64,000 nt of DNA from Paenarthrobacter sp. AR 02 (lineage in GTDB: Bacteria; Actinomycetota; Actinomycetes; Actinomycetales; Micrococcaceae), in assembly GCF_021538675.1 (NCBI RefSeq), contig NZ_JAJUKH010000003.1, positions 1-64,000 on the forward strand. Direction: 5' to 3'. Shown piece by piece: positions 17,061-26,937 of the stretch. The translations under genes were made by a program, and so were the position numbers. The notes below the pieces were generated by a model that made no database searches, was not told the DNA's origin, and was given only the letters and a program-made list of their open reading frames with translations. How positions within the stretch are numbered: the stretch's first letter is position 1; each line of letters starts with the position of its first letter.

Positions 17061-17990
17061 TTACCCGGCGTCGGCCTGCTGCTCTGCGTCCAGTTGTTGC
17101 GCCGCTGCCACGCGCTCCAGAACTTCCCGGCAGGCCGCCGTCGCCGGGTGAATGCGCCCGGCCGTCCTGGTGGAGGTGAACACGGTTCGCTTCGGCAGCC
17201 CCGGGAGGTCCAGCAATTGAACGGTCCGGGTGCGTCCGGTCCAGACGAGGTCGGGCATGAGCGCTACGGCGTTTCCGGATTCAATGAGCCGGATCTGTGC
17301 TTGGAGGTCGGCTGTTTCATACCGGACGTCGGGTTCGAAGCCCGCGGAACGGCAGGCCTGCTCCGCCCAATGCCGGGAAGCTGCGCCGCGGGGTTCCATG
17401 ACCCAGGGCATGGAGGCAGTGTCGGCCAGGGTGGAGACGGCTTCGCCGCCCAGTCCCACCGGGGGAGTGGCAAGCCGAATGGCATCGCTGGTGAGGATGA
17501 CGCGGTCCAGGCCGCTGTGGTGCGGAGCGGCATGGCCAGGGTACTGCTCGGCAACCACCAGGTCGAAGTCCCGCGCCCAGGTTTCGTACAGGGCCGTTTC
17601 GGGTTCGCGTTGGGTCATTTCAACGCGCACCTCCGGGTACTCCTGCCGCATGATGGTGAGGAAATCGGGAAGCAGGGCCAGGGCCGCGGATTGGAAGACT
17701 GCCAGGCGGACGGTTCCCGTCACCATTGACAGTGAAGCTGCCAGATCCGTTTCGGCCTTTTCCAAGGTCTCCAGGAGTGCCGCGGTGTGGGCTACGAGGA
17801 TCTCCGCTTGCGGGGTCAACTGGACCCGGCGCCCGGCTTTACGGAGCAGTTCAACCCCGGCCTCCTTCTCCAGGAGGGTCAGTTGCTGCGACACCGATGA
17901 AGGGCTGTATTGCATCGCATCGGCCACCTCGGCGAGCGTCCCGCGGATCTTCAATTCGTGCAGCAAACGGAGCCTGCGGACATCCAGCAA
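17061..17990 (-). CDS. LysR family regulator, probable regulator of putA
   Basis: From TTG 17990 (GGAGG about 8 bases upstream) the protein has 309 residues and starts MLDVRRLRLL, the usual start of this subgroup. An ATG at 18083 would add 31 unconserved residues across the promoter. The winged helix-turn-helix is at about 15-55 (GTLAEVADAMQYSPSSVSQQL) and the periplasmic-binding-like effector domain fills 90-300. It is divergent from the bifunctional proline dehydrogenase gene, with a dyad between the two starts. A proline- or P5C-responsive activator is the natural inference. Confidence 0.88.
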   Translation of the reverse strand: MLDVRRLRLLHELKIRGTLAEVADAMQYSPSSVSQQLTLLEKEAGVELLRKAGRRVQLTPQAEILVAHTAALLETLEKAETDLAASLSMVTGTVRLAVFQSAALALLPDFLTIMRQEYPEVRVEMTQREPETALYETWARDFDLVVAEQYPGHAAPHHSGLDRVILTSDAIRLATPPVGLGGEAVSTLADTASMPWVMEPRGAASRHWAEQACRSAGFEPDVRYETADLQAQIRLIESGNAVALMPDLVWTGRTRTVQLLDLPGLPKRTVFTSTRTAGRIHPATAACREVLERVAAAQQLDAEQQADAG

Positions 17991-18031
17991 CTCTGCCTCC
18001 AAATGATCGGGTTGGATAACCAATATTCGTC

Positions 18032-18049
18032 GGAAAAGATCGCTTTTCC
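18032..18049. promoter_or_regulatory. Dyad in the LysR/putA divergent promoter
   Basis: GGAAAA and TTTTCC form a perfect six-base dyad with a six-base spacer, 65 bases before the putA ATG and 42 before the regulator's TTG. Position and size suit a LysR-type binding site. Confidence 0.45.
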
Positions 18050-18113
18050 TAATGTGATTGTAGATCCATACTGATGGAAACAAACAAACTTCTCCGCCCC
18101 AGAAGGAGCTCCC

Positions 18114-21100
18114 ATGACCAGCACCCTCCCGGATGCCACTTCCCCCCGCACCCAGGATTCAGGGCCGTTCGACGCGTTGGCCCACGAAGCCATCGCCTTG
18201 GTCCGCCACTGGTTGACCGAAGCCAGCAAGATCCCCGTGGACGTCTCCGCCCAGCGCCTCGCCGGCGTCCTGAAGGACCCGAACGGCTTGGAGTTCACTG
18301 TCGGATTCGTCGATGGCGTCATCCGCCCTGAGGATCTGTCCGTCGCCGGCCGTAAACTCGCCGAGCTGGCCCCGAAGGTCCCCAAGTTCCTCCCCTGGTA
18401 CATGCGCAGCGCTGTCCGCGTGGGTGGCGTCATGGCTCCGATCCTCCCGCAGGTAGTTATTCCCATTGCCCGCCGCGTGCTCCGCGAAATGGTGGGCCAC
18501 CTCATCGTCGATGCCACCGACGCAAAGCTCGGCCCGGCTATTGCCAAGATCCGCCAGGACGGCGTGCACCTGAACGTGAACCTCCTGGGCGAAGCCGTCC
18601 TGGGCGAGCACGAGGCCCAGCGTCGCCTGGAGGGCACGCTGAAGCTCCTGGCCCGCGAGGACGTGGACTACGTTTCCATCAAGGAATCCTCCACCGTGGC
18701 CCCGCACTCGCCGTGGGCCTTCGACGAAGCCGTCGATCACGTAGTGGAGAAGCTCACCCCGCTGTACCGCCTGGCCGCGTCCTTCCCGAAGCCCAAGTTC
18801 ATCAACCTGGACATGGAGGAGTACAAGGACCTCAGCATGACCATCGCGGTGTTCAAGCGCATCCTGGACATGCCCGAGTTCAAGAACCTGGAAGCCGGCA
18901 TCGTCCTCCAGGCCTACCTCCCCGACGCCCTCGGCGCCATGCAGGAACTGCAGGAGTGGGCCACCGAACGCCGTGCCCAGGGCGGTGCTCCCATCAAGGT
19001 CCGCGTGGTCAAGGGTGCGAACCTCCCCATGGAGCAGGTTGAAGCTTCCCTGCACGATTGGCCGCTGGCCACCTGGGGCACCAAGCAGGACTCGGACACC
19101 AGCTACAAGAACGTCATCAACTACGCCCTCACCCCGGAGCACATCGACGCCGTCCGCATTGGCATCGCTGGACACAACCTGTTCGACGTCGCCTTTGCCT
19201 GGCTGCTCGCCAAGCAGCGCGGCATCGCTGAGCAGGGACCAAAAGCCATCGAATTCGAAATGCTCCTGGGCATGGCAACCGGCCAGGCCACTGCGGTCCG
19301 TAAGGATGTCGGCAGCCTCCTGCTGTACACACCGGTGGTCCACCCGGGCGAGTTCGACGTCGCCATCGCTTACCTGATCCGCCGCCTGGAAGAGGGCGCC
19401 AGCCAGGAAAACTTCATGTCCGCAGTCTTCGAACTCAGCGAGAACGAAGCCTTGTTCAAGCGCGAGCAGCAGCGCTTCCTGAACTCCTTGGCCAACATGA
19501 AGGACGAGGTCCCGGGCCCCAACCGCAAGCAGGACCGCCGTCTCCCGGCCGAACCGGCACCGCTTGAGGGCTTCAGCAACACCCCTGACACGGACCCTGC
19601 CCTTCCGGCCAACCGCGCCTGGGGCCGTGACATCCTCAAGCGCATCCCCGGTTCCACCGCCGGCAACAAGATCGTGGAGTCCACCAAGGTTTCCGACGCA
19701 GCCGAACTGGACCGCATCATCGCCACCGCTGTGGACCACGGCAAGGCCTGGGGTGCACGTCCGGCCGCCGAGCGCGCAGCGATCCTGCACCGTGCCGGTG
19801 AGGTCCTGGAGGCCCGCCGTGCCGAACTCCTGGAAGTCATGGCCTCCGAGACTGGCAAGACCATTGACCAGGGCGACCCCGAGGTCAGCGAAGCAATCGA
19901 CTTCGCGCACTACTACGCCGAGCGCGCCAAGGACCTGGAAACGGTCGACGGCGCCACGTTCGTCCCAGCGAACCTCACCGTGGTGACCCCGCCGTGGAAC
20001 TTCCCGGTGGCGATCCCCGCAGGCTCGACGCTCGCAGCGCTCGCCTCAGGCTCCGCCGTCGTGATTAAGCCTGCAAAGCAGGCCCGCCGCTCCGGTTCCG
20101 TCATGGTGGATGCCCTGTGGGAAGCAGGCGTGCCGCGTGAAGTGCTGGCGCTGGTTCAGCTCGAAGAGCGTGACCTTGGCACCCAGCTTGTCTCGCACCC
20201 CAGCGTTGACCGCGTGATCCTTACCGGTGGCTACGAAACGGCTGAATTGTTCCGTTCCTTCCGCCAGGACCTGCCGTTGCTGGCGGAGACGTCCGGCAAG
20301 AACGCCATCATTGTCACCCCGAGTGCGGACCTGGACCTGGCAGCCAAGGACGTCGTGTACTCGGCGTTCGGCCACGCCGGACAGAAATGCTCTGCCGCTT
20401 CACTGGTGATCCTGGTGGGCTCGGTGGCGAAGAGCGCCCGCTTCCACAACCAGCTGATCGACGCAGCCCGCTCGCTGACCGTGGGATACCCGGACAAAGC
20501 CACCACACAGATGGGGCCGATCATCGAGCCGGCCAACGGCAAGCTCCTGAACGCCCTCACCACCCTGGGCGACGGTGAAACCTGGGCCATCAAGCCCGAG
20601 CGCCTCGACGAGACCGGCCGTTTGTGGTCCCCGGGCATCCGTTCCGGCGTCAAGCGCGGCTCCTACTTCCACCTGACCGAGTTCTTCGGCCCGGTGCTGG
20701 GTGTCATGACCGCTGAAACCCTTGAGGAAGCAATCGCCATCCAGAACGAGATCGAGTACGGCCTCACCGCCGGCCTGCACTCCCTGGACTCCGCCGAGAT
20801 GGGCGTCTGGCTGGACACCATCCAGGCCGGCAACCTGTACGTCAACCGCGGCATCACCGGTGCGATCGTCCAGCGCCAGCCGTTCGGTGGCTGGAAGAAG
20901 TCGGCCGTTGGCGCCGGAACCAAGGCCGGGGGACCGAACTACCTGATCGGTCTGGGCAGTTGGCTCCCTGCCGAAGCAAAGGCCAAGCGCGGCACCGTTC
21001 TTCAGGGCGCAGCCTCGCAGATCCTTGCCGCTGCCAAGTCCGCTGACGTTACTGCCGAGGAACTCCAGACCCTCCAGCAGGCACTCTTCAGCGACGCCGC

Positions 21101-21587
21101 CGCCTGGGAATCTGAGTTCGGCACACGCAAGGATGTTTCCGCGCTGACCGCTGAGCGCAACGTCTTCCGCTACCGCTCCCTCCCTGTGACGATCCGCCTC
21201 TCCGAAGGTGAGCGACTCGCGGAGCTGCTCCGCGTCGTAGCAGCCGGTGCAGTGGCGGGCTCGAAGCTCACGGTGAGCTCCGCCGTCGTACTTCCCGACG
21301 CCGTGGTGACCGTGTTCGCGAACCTGGGCGTCAGCGTCCGGGTTGAGGACGACGCCGCGTGGCTGGCCCGTGCGGCAAAGTTCGACGCCGGCCGCATCCG
21401 CTTGATCGGTGGCGACTTCGCCGCGCTGAGCGCGGCAATGGGTGGCCGTCCGGACGTCGCGGTCTACCACGGGGCCGTAACCCAGGCTGGCCGGATCGAG
21501 ATGCTGCCGTTCCTTCGCGAGCAGGCTGTGTCCATCACGGCGCACCGCTTCGGCACCCCGAACCACCTGTCGGATGCGTTGATCTAA
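18114..21587 (+). CDS. putA: Bifunctional proline dehydrogenase / P5C dehydrogenase
   Basis: This 1157-residue enzyme oxidises proline to glutamate in two steps, with FAD and then NAD. The proline dehydrogenase barrel occupies about 90-470 (SIKESSTVAPHSPWAF and VRVVKGANLPMEQVE). The aldehyde dehydrogenase part occupies about 500-990, with FPVAIPAGSTLAALASGSAV, LLAETSGKNA and the catalytic Cys in GHAGQKCSAASL. A C-terminal region of about 150 residues completes the usual actinobacterial form. There is no N-terminal ribbon-helix-helix domain, so regulation must come from another protein, probably the divergent LysR regulator. An AGAAGGAG site precedes the ATG. Confidence 0.95.
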   Translation: MTSTLPDATSPRTQDSGPFDALAHEAIALVRHWLTEASKIPVDVSAQRLAGVLKDPNGLEFTVGFVDGVIRPEDLSVAGRKLAELAPKVPKFLPWYMRSAVRVGGVMAPILPQVVIPIARRVLREMVGHLIVDATDAKLGPAIAKIRQDGVHLNVNLLGEAVLGEHEAQRRLEGTLKLLAREDVDYVSIKESSTVAPHSPWAFDEAVDHVVEKLTPLYRLAASFPKPKFINLDMEEYKDLSMTIAVFKRILDMPEFKNLEAGIVLQAYLPDALGAMQELQEWATERRAQGGAPIKVRVVKGANLPMEQVEASLHDWPLATWGTKQDSDTSYKNVINYALTPEHIDAVRIGIAGHNLFDVAFAWLLAKQRGIAEQGPKAIEFEMLLGMATGQATAVRKDVGSLLLYTPVVHPGEFDVAIAYLIRRLEEGASQENFMSAVFELSENEALFKREQQRFLNSLANMKDEVPGPNRKQDRRLPAEPAPLEGFSNTPDTDPALPANRAWGRDILKRIPGSTAGNKIVESTKVSDAAELDRIIATAVDHGKAWGARPAAERAAILHRAGEVLEARRAELLEVMASETGKTIDQGDPEVSEAIDFAHYYAERAKDLETVDGATFVPANLTVVTPPWNFPVAIPAGSTLAALASGSAVVIKPAKQARRSGSVMVDALWEAGVPREVLALVQLEERDLGTQLVSHPSVDRVILTGGYETAELFRSFRQDLPLLAETSGKNAIIVTPSADLDLAAKDVVYSAFGHAGQKCSAASLVILVGSVAKSARFHNQLIDAARSLTVGYPDKATTQMGPIIEPANGKLLNALTTLGDGETWAIKPERLDETGRLWSPGIRSGVKRGSYFHLTEFFGPVLGVMTAETLEEAIAIQNEIEYGLTAGLHSLDSAEMGVWLDTIQAGNLYVNRGITGAIVQRQPFGGWKKSAVGAGTKAGGPNYLIGLGSWLPAEAKAKRGTVLQGAASQILAAAKSADVTAEELQTLQQALFSDAAAWESEFGTRKDVSALTAERNVFRYRSLPVTIRLSEGERLAELLRVVAAGAVAGSKLTVSSAVVLPDAVVTVFANLGVSVRVEDDAAWLARAAKFDAGRIRLIGGDFAALSAAMGGRPDVAVYHGAVTQAGRIEMLPFLREQAVSITAHRFGTPNHLSDALI

Positions 21588-21636
21588 GGACCTCCACCGA
21601 GGAGTGAGTTCTCGGCGGAAAGCAAGCCCGTAAGTC

Positions 21637-21700
21637 CCGAAAGCCAACCCCTGGGCGCACCTCATCACAAGTGAGGTTGCGTCGAGGGGGTGGCTTTCGG
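21637..21700 (+). terminator. Long hairpin downstream of putA
   Basis: CCGAAAGCCA (21637-21646) pairs with TGGCTTTCGG (21691-21700), and inner segments around CCTCA/TGAGG extend the stem. It follows the putA stop by 50 bases. There is no strong T-run, so it may act as a terminator for both converging genes or as an mRNA-stabilising structure. Confidence 0.55.
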
Positions 21701-21752
21701 CGTTATGGGCGCCCTCAAAGGGGCGAGAGCTCACCCCTCGGCGAAAGGCGCC

Positions 21753-22667
21753 TCAAGCGTCCGCGTAACCAAGCCTCTGCAACCGTCTCAGGGCGGCTTG
21801 TTCGCTGGGCCCGTGGGATCCGAGGGCCAGGCGAACCATGCCCAGCACAGCCCTGGCCGAGGTGATGACGGGCAAGGGGATGGGGCCAAACCTGGGCGGC
21901 CGGAGCCCCAGCATGTCCTGATAGCGGGGTTCGAGGCTTGCGACGGCGGCGGCGAACAGGATGCGGTAGCCAGGACGGAGCATGGGGCTTAGCGGCGGAT
22001 GGCGAATGAACCACACTGTCTCGGCCAGGCGTTCGTCGGCCCGCAGGATTCCTGAGGCGTACCACTGCTCCAGTTCTTCACGGACCTCGGCTTCGGTCAG
22101 TGGCGGATCCTCCACTCCCATGAGCCTGCCGGCTGTAGCCCACTCGCGGACGTAAGCGTCGGCTCCGCCGGGGATGGGTCGGCCCCAGATGCGGTTGGCG
22201 GTTATGAAGGAGTCAGCGTAGGTGATGTGTACCCAGCGGAGGAGTTCGGGATCGTTGGCCGCGTAGTCGCGCTGGATTCCTTTGCCGTCAACGTACGTCC
22301 CGCGGACGCGCTCATGGATTTTCCGGACCCGCGTGGTGGCGGCCTGGGCGTCCTCAGTTGATCCGTAGGTCACCGTGAAGATCCACCTGATGGTGTTCGC
22401 CAGGCGGCCGAGCGGATCCTTCTGGAACCCGGAGTGCTCGTACACGCCAGCCAGCGCGCCGGGATGCAGGGCCTGCATCAGCAGGACCCTGATCCCGGCG
22501 ACGATCGTTGCCACGTGACCGTGAACCGACCAGACGGCCGACCCCGGCAGGTGATATCCGGCGTCGTGCCCTTCCGCCAGACGCGGCACCCACTCAGGCG
22601 GCGTCCCCGACGTCCCTGTGAACGTGCGCTGGAGTTCGTGCCTGTACTCGGTGAGGTAATTCCTCAT
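21753..22667 (-). CDS. MpaB/DUF2236-type oxygenase family protein
   Basis: The 304-residue protein has the features of the MpaB family of haem-type oxygenases, including latex-clearing relatives. VLLMQALHPGALAGVYEHSGF carries a conserved His. TIRWIFTVTYGS is followed by RVRKIHERVRG, and LLRWVHITYADSF holds a further conserved His. Family members bind a b-type haem through histidines. Substrates of most are unknown. It lies 63 bases after the MFS efflux gene on the same strand, so they may be cotranscribed. Confidence 0.85.
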   Translation of the reverse strand: MRNYLTEYRHELQRTFTGTSGTPPEWVPRLAEGHDAGYHLPGSAVWSVHGHVATIVAGIRVLLMQALHPGALAGVYEHSGFQKDPLGRLANTIRWIFTVTYGSTEDAQAATTRVRKIHERVRGTYVDGKGIQRDYAANDPELLRWVHITYADSFITANRIWGRPIPGGADAYVREWATAGRLMGVEDPPLTEAEVREELEQWYASGILRADERLAETVWFIRHPPLSPMLRPGYRILFAAAVASLEPRYQDMLGLRPPRFGPIPLPVITSARAVLGMVRLALGSHGPSEQAALRRLQRLGYADA

Positions 22668-22730
22668 GGTCCATTCGACCTCGGAATGACCCCCGTGTAT
22701 AGGGGCATTATCCGTACGAAAGCGCAGCGG

Positions 22731-24170
22731 TCAGGAGGCGACCCGGCGTCGGGAAGGCGCTGCTGCCACCAGCAAAGCGGCAATGGCGACGGCGGCACTT
22801 AGGAACAGTCCCGGACGGTACTGTTCCAGCATGGCCTGGGCGCTGACGGTACCCGCAGAGTGTCCGTGGCCGCTCACCAAGGCCGTGGTGACGGCCAGTA
22901 CCAACGCGGCGCCGACCTGGGTGCTGGTCTGGATCAGACCGGCTGCAAGCCCCTGCTCGGAGTCGCGGATGCCGGCAGTGGCCTGGACATTGATGGATGG
23001 GAAGGCCAACGCAAAGCCGATCCCCAGCAGGACCACCGGCGGCAGGATGTCCAGCGCGTAGTTGGGCGTGGTTCCCACCCGCAGGAACAGGACATAGCCC
23101 AAGCCGAGGGCCGTGAGGCCGGTGAGGATGAGCTGCGTGGCCCCGAACTTTTCGATCAGACGGTCCGCGAACGGTGCGCTGGTGGCCACCAGCAAACCCG
23201 CAGGCAGCAATGCGAGAGCCATCCCCAGCGGCGTCCAACCCAGCACGGACTGCAGGAACATGGTGACGATGAACTGGAAGCTTAGGTAGGAACCGAAGAG
23301 GCCCACTGCGCTCAGGTTTGCCCGGGCCACCCAACCTTCCTTGAGGATACCGAAGCGGATCAGCGGGTGCTTGACCTTGCGCTCGATGATGGCGAAGGCC
23401 ACCAGCACGGCGGCAGAAACTGCGAACCCGGCGATTGTTGCCACAGATCCCCAGCCCTGTTCAGGTGCTGAAACCAAGGTGTAGACGAGGCCGAGCATGC
23501 CCAGAGCGAGCGTCACGGCACCCCAGATATCGTGCCCGCTGTCTTCCACCGACGGCTTGTCCTTGGGAATGAACTTCATGCCCAGCAGGACCACGATCAC
23601 GGCGATCGGCACCGAGACCAGGAACGTCCAGCGCCAGCTCAGGCTGGTCATCAGACCGCCAACCACCAGGCCCAGCGAGAAGCCACTGGCACCGAAGGTG
23701 GTGAAGATGGACAGCGCCTTGTTGCGCTCGCGTCCCTCCGCAAAGTTGGTGGTGATGATGGAGAAGCCCGTGGGTGCGGTGAAGGCGGCAGCGAGGCCCT
23801 TGACGAACCGGGTGGCGATCAGGATGGCGGGGTCGTCAACCAATCCGCCAAGGAGCGACGCTGCCGCGAACACGGTCAAGGCAATGAGGAAGATTCGACG
23901 GCGGCCCAACAGGTCCGCGAGTCGGCCGCCGAGGAGCAGAAGGCTCCCGTAGCCAAGGACGTATGCGGAAACGATCCATTGCAGGGAGTCGGTCCCGAGG
24001 TTGAGTTCATGTCCGATGGAGGGCAAAGCAACGCCGACCATGGAGACGTCCAGCCCGTCCAGGGCCAGGACGGTGCAAACGACCATCAGGAGCAGCCACT
24101 GTGCCCGCGTCCAGCGGACGGCTGCAGCCAGGGGCTCGGCAGGCTTTTTGAGGGTGGTGGGTGATGTCAT
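22731..24170 (-). CDS. MFS drug transporter, EmrB/QacA (14-TM) type
   Basis: The protein has 479 residues from ATG 24170; an ATG at 24206 lies inside the operator region and is less likely. It has about 14 membrane segments with motif A (GGRLADLLGRRRIF) and the motif C area GFSLGLVVGGLMTS. This family exports hydrophobic drugs or metabolites in exchange for protons. It is divergent from a MarR regulator, the common layout for an inducible efflux pump. No Shine-Dalgarno is visible, so translation may start on a very short or leaderless mRNA. Confidence 0.9.
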   Translation of the reverse strand: MTSPTTLKKPAEPLAAAVRWTRAQWLLLMVVCTVLALDGLDVSMVGVALPSIGHELNLGTDSLQWIVSAYVLGYGSLLLLGGRLADLLGRRRIFLIALTVFAAASLLGGLVDDPAILIATRFVKGLAAAFTAPTGFSIITTNFAEGRERNKALSIFTTFGASGFSLGLVVGGLMTSLSWRWTFLVSVPIAVIVVLLGMKFIPKDKPSVEDSGHDIWGAVTLALGMLGLVYTLVSAPEQGWGSVATIAGFAVSAAVLVAFAIIERKVKHPLIRFGILKEGWVARANLSAVGLFGSYLSFQFIVTMFLQSVLGWTPLGMALALLPAGLLVATSAPFADRLIEKFGATQLILTGLTALGLGYVLFLRVGTTPNYALDILPPVVLLGIGFALAFPSINVQATAGIRDSEQGLAAGLIQTSTQVGAALVLAVTTALVSGHGHSAGTVSAQAMLEQYRPGLFLSAAVAIAALLVAAAPSRRRVAS

Positions 24171-24184
24171 GAGCAACAATCTAT

Positions 24185-24196
24185 ATGACGCGTCAT
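24185..24196. promoter_or_regulatory. Candidate MarR operator
   Basis: ATGACGCGTCAT is a perfect 12-base palindrome, 15 bases upstream of the MFS start. Half-site variants (ATGAC, GTCAT) recur at 24200, 24215 and 24235, filling the short gap between the two divergent genes. Confidence 0.6.
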
Positions 24197-24255
24197 TCAA
24201 TGACAAGGAATATTATGACGTGGATTCTAACTGCGTCATGAACTAGAATCAGGAC

Positions 24256-24633
24256 ATGGCAACGACGCGTGACCGCCAACTTGTTGAGCAGTGGCGAAGC
24301 ATCCAGGACTCCTACTTCCGTACCGCAGCGGCGATCGACCGTGCCCTGGAAGCCAAATTCGATATCGGCCTGAATGAGTTCGAAATCCTCGATCTCGTAG
24401 CCGACAGCGAAGAGTCTTCGTGCCGGATGAAGTCGCTGGGGGAGCGGACGCCCATGACCCAAAGTGCGGTCTCCAAGGTGGTGGACCGGTTGGAAAAAGC
24501 CGGCCTCGTTACGCGCCAGACCTGCGCCGACGACCGCCGCTCGTTGTTCCTGGAGCTCACTGAAGCCGGACGTACCCTGCACACCTCCGCCGCGGTGGAA
24601 CACCGGGCGCTGCTGAAGGAAAACCTCGGCTGA
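24256..24633 (+). CDS. MarR family transcriptional regulator
   Basis: At 125 residues this is slightly short for MarR (usually 140-160), because the last dimerisation helix is brief. The winged helix-turn-helix runs from about 35 to 100, with the wing TCADDRRSLFLELTEAGR typical of the family and MTQSAVSKVVDRLEKAGLV as the recognition helix. It faces the EmrB/QacA pump across a palindromic gap and most likely represses it and itself until a substrate binds. Confidence 0.88.
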   Translation: MATTRDRQLVEQWRSIQDSYFRTAAAIDRALEAKFDIGLNEFEILDLVADSEESSCRMKSLGERTPMTQSAVSKVVDRLEKAGLVTRQTCADDRRSLFLELTEAGRTLHTSAAVEHRALLKENLG

Positions 24634-24922
24634 AGCTGGCTGGAGGACTTCTTCGCATGTCCGATGGCGGGGGGGGCAATGCAGGGCGGTGTGGGACGGC
24701 GTCAGCCCCTGGTCCCTCCACCGCCAGAAGGCCATTGGCGGCAAGTTGCCTTCATTGGGGGCTTTTGCGAGACTGTAACCCTCTATTCTCCAGTGTTAGG
24801 CCGATGTTTTGACGGGCATTACAGGTTTCACGACGCCAACCGTGCGCTGACCTTGCCCTGATGCCCATGCCGGCCAGTGGTTGCAGCGCATTCGCTGAAA
24901 CCACTGGAGCCTTCGGAGCATC
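24634..24922 (+). other. 289-base leader region before the ABC-F gene
   Basis: No convincing gene is seen here, but there is structure. A small stem CCGCCA/TGGCGG lies at 24721-24741. A short open frame starts at ATG 24861 ([13 protein letters not shown]...) and runs past the ABC-F start codon in another frame. A strong hairpin lies immediately before the ribosome site (separate entry). Leaders of this kind control many ABC-F resistance genes, but that is inference here. Confidence 0.4.
24874..24907 (+). promoter_or_regulatory. Hairpin just upstream of the ABC-F start
   Basis: CCAGTGGTT and AACCACTGG pair perfectly; inside, CAGCG and CGCTG extend the stem. The hairpin ends 15 bases before the ATG, next to the ribosome site, and has no T-run. 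That favours translational control over transcription termination. Confidence 0.5.
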
Positions 24923-26575
24923 ATGTCTACAACAAAAAACCCGTCCATCACCCTGACCGACGTGCGCCTTCAGTGGCCCGACGGTACCGTCGCCCTTGCC
25001 GGGATCTCCGGAACATTCGGAGCGGGCCGCACAGGCCTTGTGGGATCCAACGGTGCCGGAAAATCAACCTTGCTGCGCCTCATAGCCGGGAGCCTTGCCC
25101 CTACGAGCGGCAGTATTACGACCAACGGTGATGTCGGGTACCTTCCGCAGACACTCACCCTCGCGACCGACTCAACGGTGGCAGACCTGCTGGGTATCGG
25201 CCAGAAGTTGAAAGCACTGCGGGCCATCGAAGCCGGCGACGTTTCGGTGGAGAACTTCGATGCGGTGGGCGATGACTGGGATATCGAAGCCAGGGCGGAC
25301 AAATCCTTGCGCCACATCGGCTTTACGGGGGCGGACCTGGAGCGGAACGTAGGCGAAATTTCGGGAGGCGAAGCGATGCTTGTTGCCATCACAGGGCTCC
25401 GGCTTCAGGGGACAGCAATCACTCTCATGGACGAGCCAACGAACAACCTGGACAGGCAGGCGCGAATCAAACTGTCCGCCCTCCTCTCCACGTGGCCGGG
25501 GACGCTGGTGGTGGTCAGCCACGACCTGGCACTGCTGGAGCTAATGGACAACACAGCGGACCTGCATGGTGGCGAACTCGAAGTGTTTGGAGGTCCGTAC
25601 AGTGCTTGGCGGTCGTATATGGATGAGCGGCAGGCCGCAGCGGTTCAGGCTGCCCAAGCTGCCAAGCAGGCAGTGAAGACTGAGAAGCGCCAGCGCCAGG
25701 AAGCTGAAATGAAGCTGGCGCAGCGTGTCCGCACCGGTCAAACCAGCTATGACAACAAGAAGGGCTCCAAGATCCTTATGAATCAGCGGGCCTCCGATGC
25801 GCAGGTGTCAGCGGGCAAGCTGCGATCAGGATCGGATGACAAGGTGGACGCTGCCCAGGCTGCGCTGGATGTGGCTTCCTCCAAAATCAGGGAAGACGAA
25901 CGGATCAGCGTGAACCTTCCGGATCCGGACGTTCCCCGCAGCCGGCGGATCGCCGAGCTGCGGGGAACCAATCGTGCCTTTGTGGTGGAAGGGCCGGAAC
26001 GGGTGGCCATCATCGGCGCCAACGGGGTGGGAAAAACCACCTTGCTCGAACGCCTGGTCAGCGGGGAACCGTTGACAGACGATGATGACGACGTCGAATC
26101 CGGCACCGCTGGTGGTCAGCTCCTGACCGGGCGGTCCGGGTATCTGCGGCAGCGGCTCGATGGCCTGGACGAGGCCGCGACAACTTTGGAAAATGTTCAG
26201 GCGGCCGCGCCAAGTGTCCCTGTCGGGGAAATCCGCAACCAGTTGGCCCGGTTCTTGTTGCGGGGCGATAGCGTCTACCGTCCCGTTGGGACTCTCTCCG
26301 GTGGGGAACGGTTCAGGGTTTCCTTGGCCAAGCTTCTCTTTGCCGATCCGCCGCCACATGTACTGATTCTCGATGAGCCAACAAACAACCTCGACATACA
26401 GAGTGTGGACCAACTCGTGGAAGCGTTGAATGCCTACCGCGGTGCCGTCATCCTGGTCAGCCACGACGACGGGTTCCTGGCCCGTCTCGACCTGGACCTG
26501 GTGCTGAGCCTGGACCATGACGGGTCACTCACCGAGCTGCCGTCTCTGCCCGTTGGGTCAGGGTCGGGAAGCTGA
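24923..26575 (+). CDS. ABC-F family ATPase
   Basis: This 550-residue protein has two ATP-binding cassettes and no membrane segments. Cassette 1 has Walker [10 protein letters not shown], signature SGGEA and Walker B LMDEPTNN. Cassette 2 has [15 protein letters not shown] and ILDEPTNN. A charged linker of about 90 residues ([20 protein letters not shown]) joins them. ABC-F proteins act on the ribosome, either rescuing it from antibiotics or tuning translation. The subgroup cannot be fixed from sequence alone. The structured leader argues for an inducible, resistance-like role. Its last 18 bases overlap the end of an MFS remnant on the other strand. Confidence 0.9.
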   Translation: MSTTKNPSITLTDVRLQWPDGTVALAGISGTFGAGRTGLVGSNGAGKSTLLRLIAGSLAPTSGSITTNGDVGYLPQTLTLATDSTVADLLGIGQKLKALRAIEAGDVSVENFDAVGDDWDIEARADKSLRHIGFTGADLERNVGEISGGEAMLVAITGLRLQGTAITLMDEPTNNLDRQARIKLSALLSTWPGTLVVVSHDLALLELMDNTADLHGGELEVFGGPYSAWRSYMDERQAAAVQAAQAAKQAVKTEKRQRQEAEMKLAQRVRTGQTSYDNKKGSKILMNQRASDAQVSAGKLRSGSDDKVDAAQAALDVASSKIREDERISVNLPDPDVPRSRRIAELRGTNRAFVVEGPERVAIIGANGVGKTTLLERLVSGEPLTDDDDDVESGTAGGQLLTGRSGYLRQRLDGLDEAATTLENVQAAAPSVPVGEIRNQLARFLLRGDSVYRPVGTLSGGERFRVSLAKLLFADPPPHVLILDEPTNNLDIQSVDQLVEALNAYRGAVILVSHDDGFLARLDLDLVLSLDHDGSLTELPSLPVGSGSGS

Positions 26576-26937
26576 CGCGTTTCCCGCCGCCCTGCGTTGG
26601 GCGAGGTAGATCAGTGCAGCGCAGGGGACGGCCAGGGCGTAAAACCACGTGGCCGAGGCGAAGACTGCTCCGTAGGCCTCGGCTCCTGCCATCCCTTGGG
26701 CTGTTCCGCCGGAGCCTGCGAACACCACCGTCAATAGTGCCAAGCCGATGGACCCGCCCAGTTGATGTGCCGTGTTGACCAGTCCGGAGGCGGCACCGTT
26801 ATCCGCTGGCGCGACGCCTGACATGCCAAACTCGGTCAGCAGGATGATTGCTGTTCCTTGGCCGATTCCGAGCACGATCAGCGGAAGCAGGACGTCCGGG
26901 AAATACGCGGTGTCCGGGCCTATGGAGCGACTTGCCG
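26558..26937 (-). pseudogene. MFS transporter remnant (C-terminal part only)
   Basis: The frame contains the last three or four membrane segments of an EmrB/QacA-type transporter: PDVLLPLIVLGIGQGTAI, then GAASGLVNTAHQLGGSIGLA, then a final hydrophobic helix. Everything before GPDTAYF is missing, and sequence upstream of about 26937 belongs to a TetR gene on the other strand. About 125 of some 480 residues remain, without a start. Confidence 0.85.

Noticed and set aside
18159..19910. Long minus-strand open frame opposite putA (583 codons)
   Set aside because: It lies wholly within putA, which has complete motifs, and it has no ribosome site or domain.
24664..24861. 65-codon frame before the ABC-F gene
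   Set aside because: No ribosome site, atypical composition and no recognisable pattern; better seen as leader sequence.
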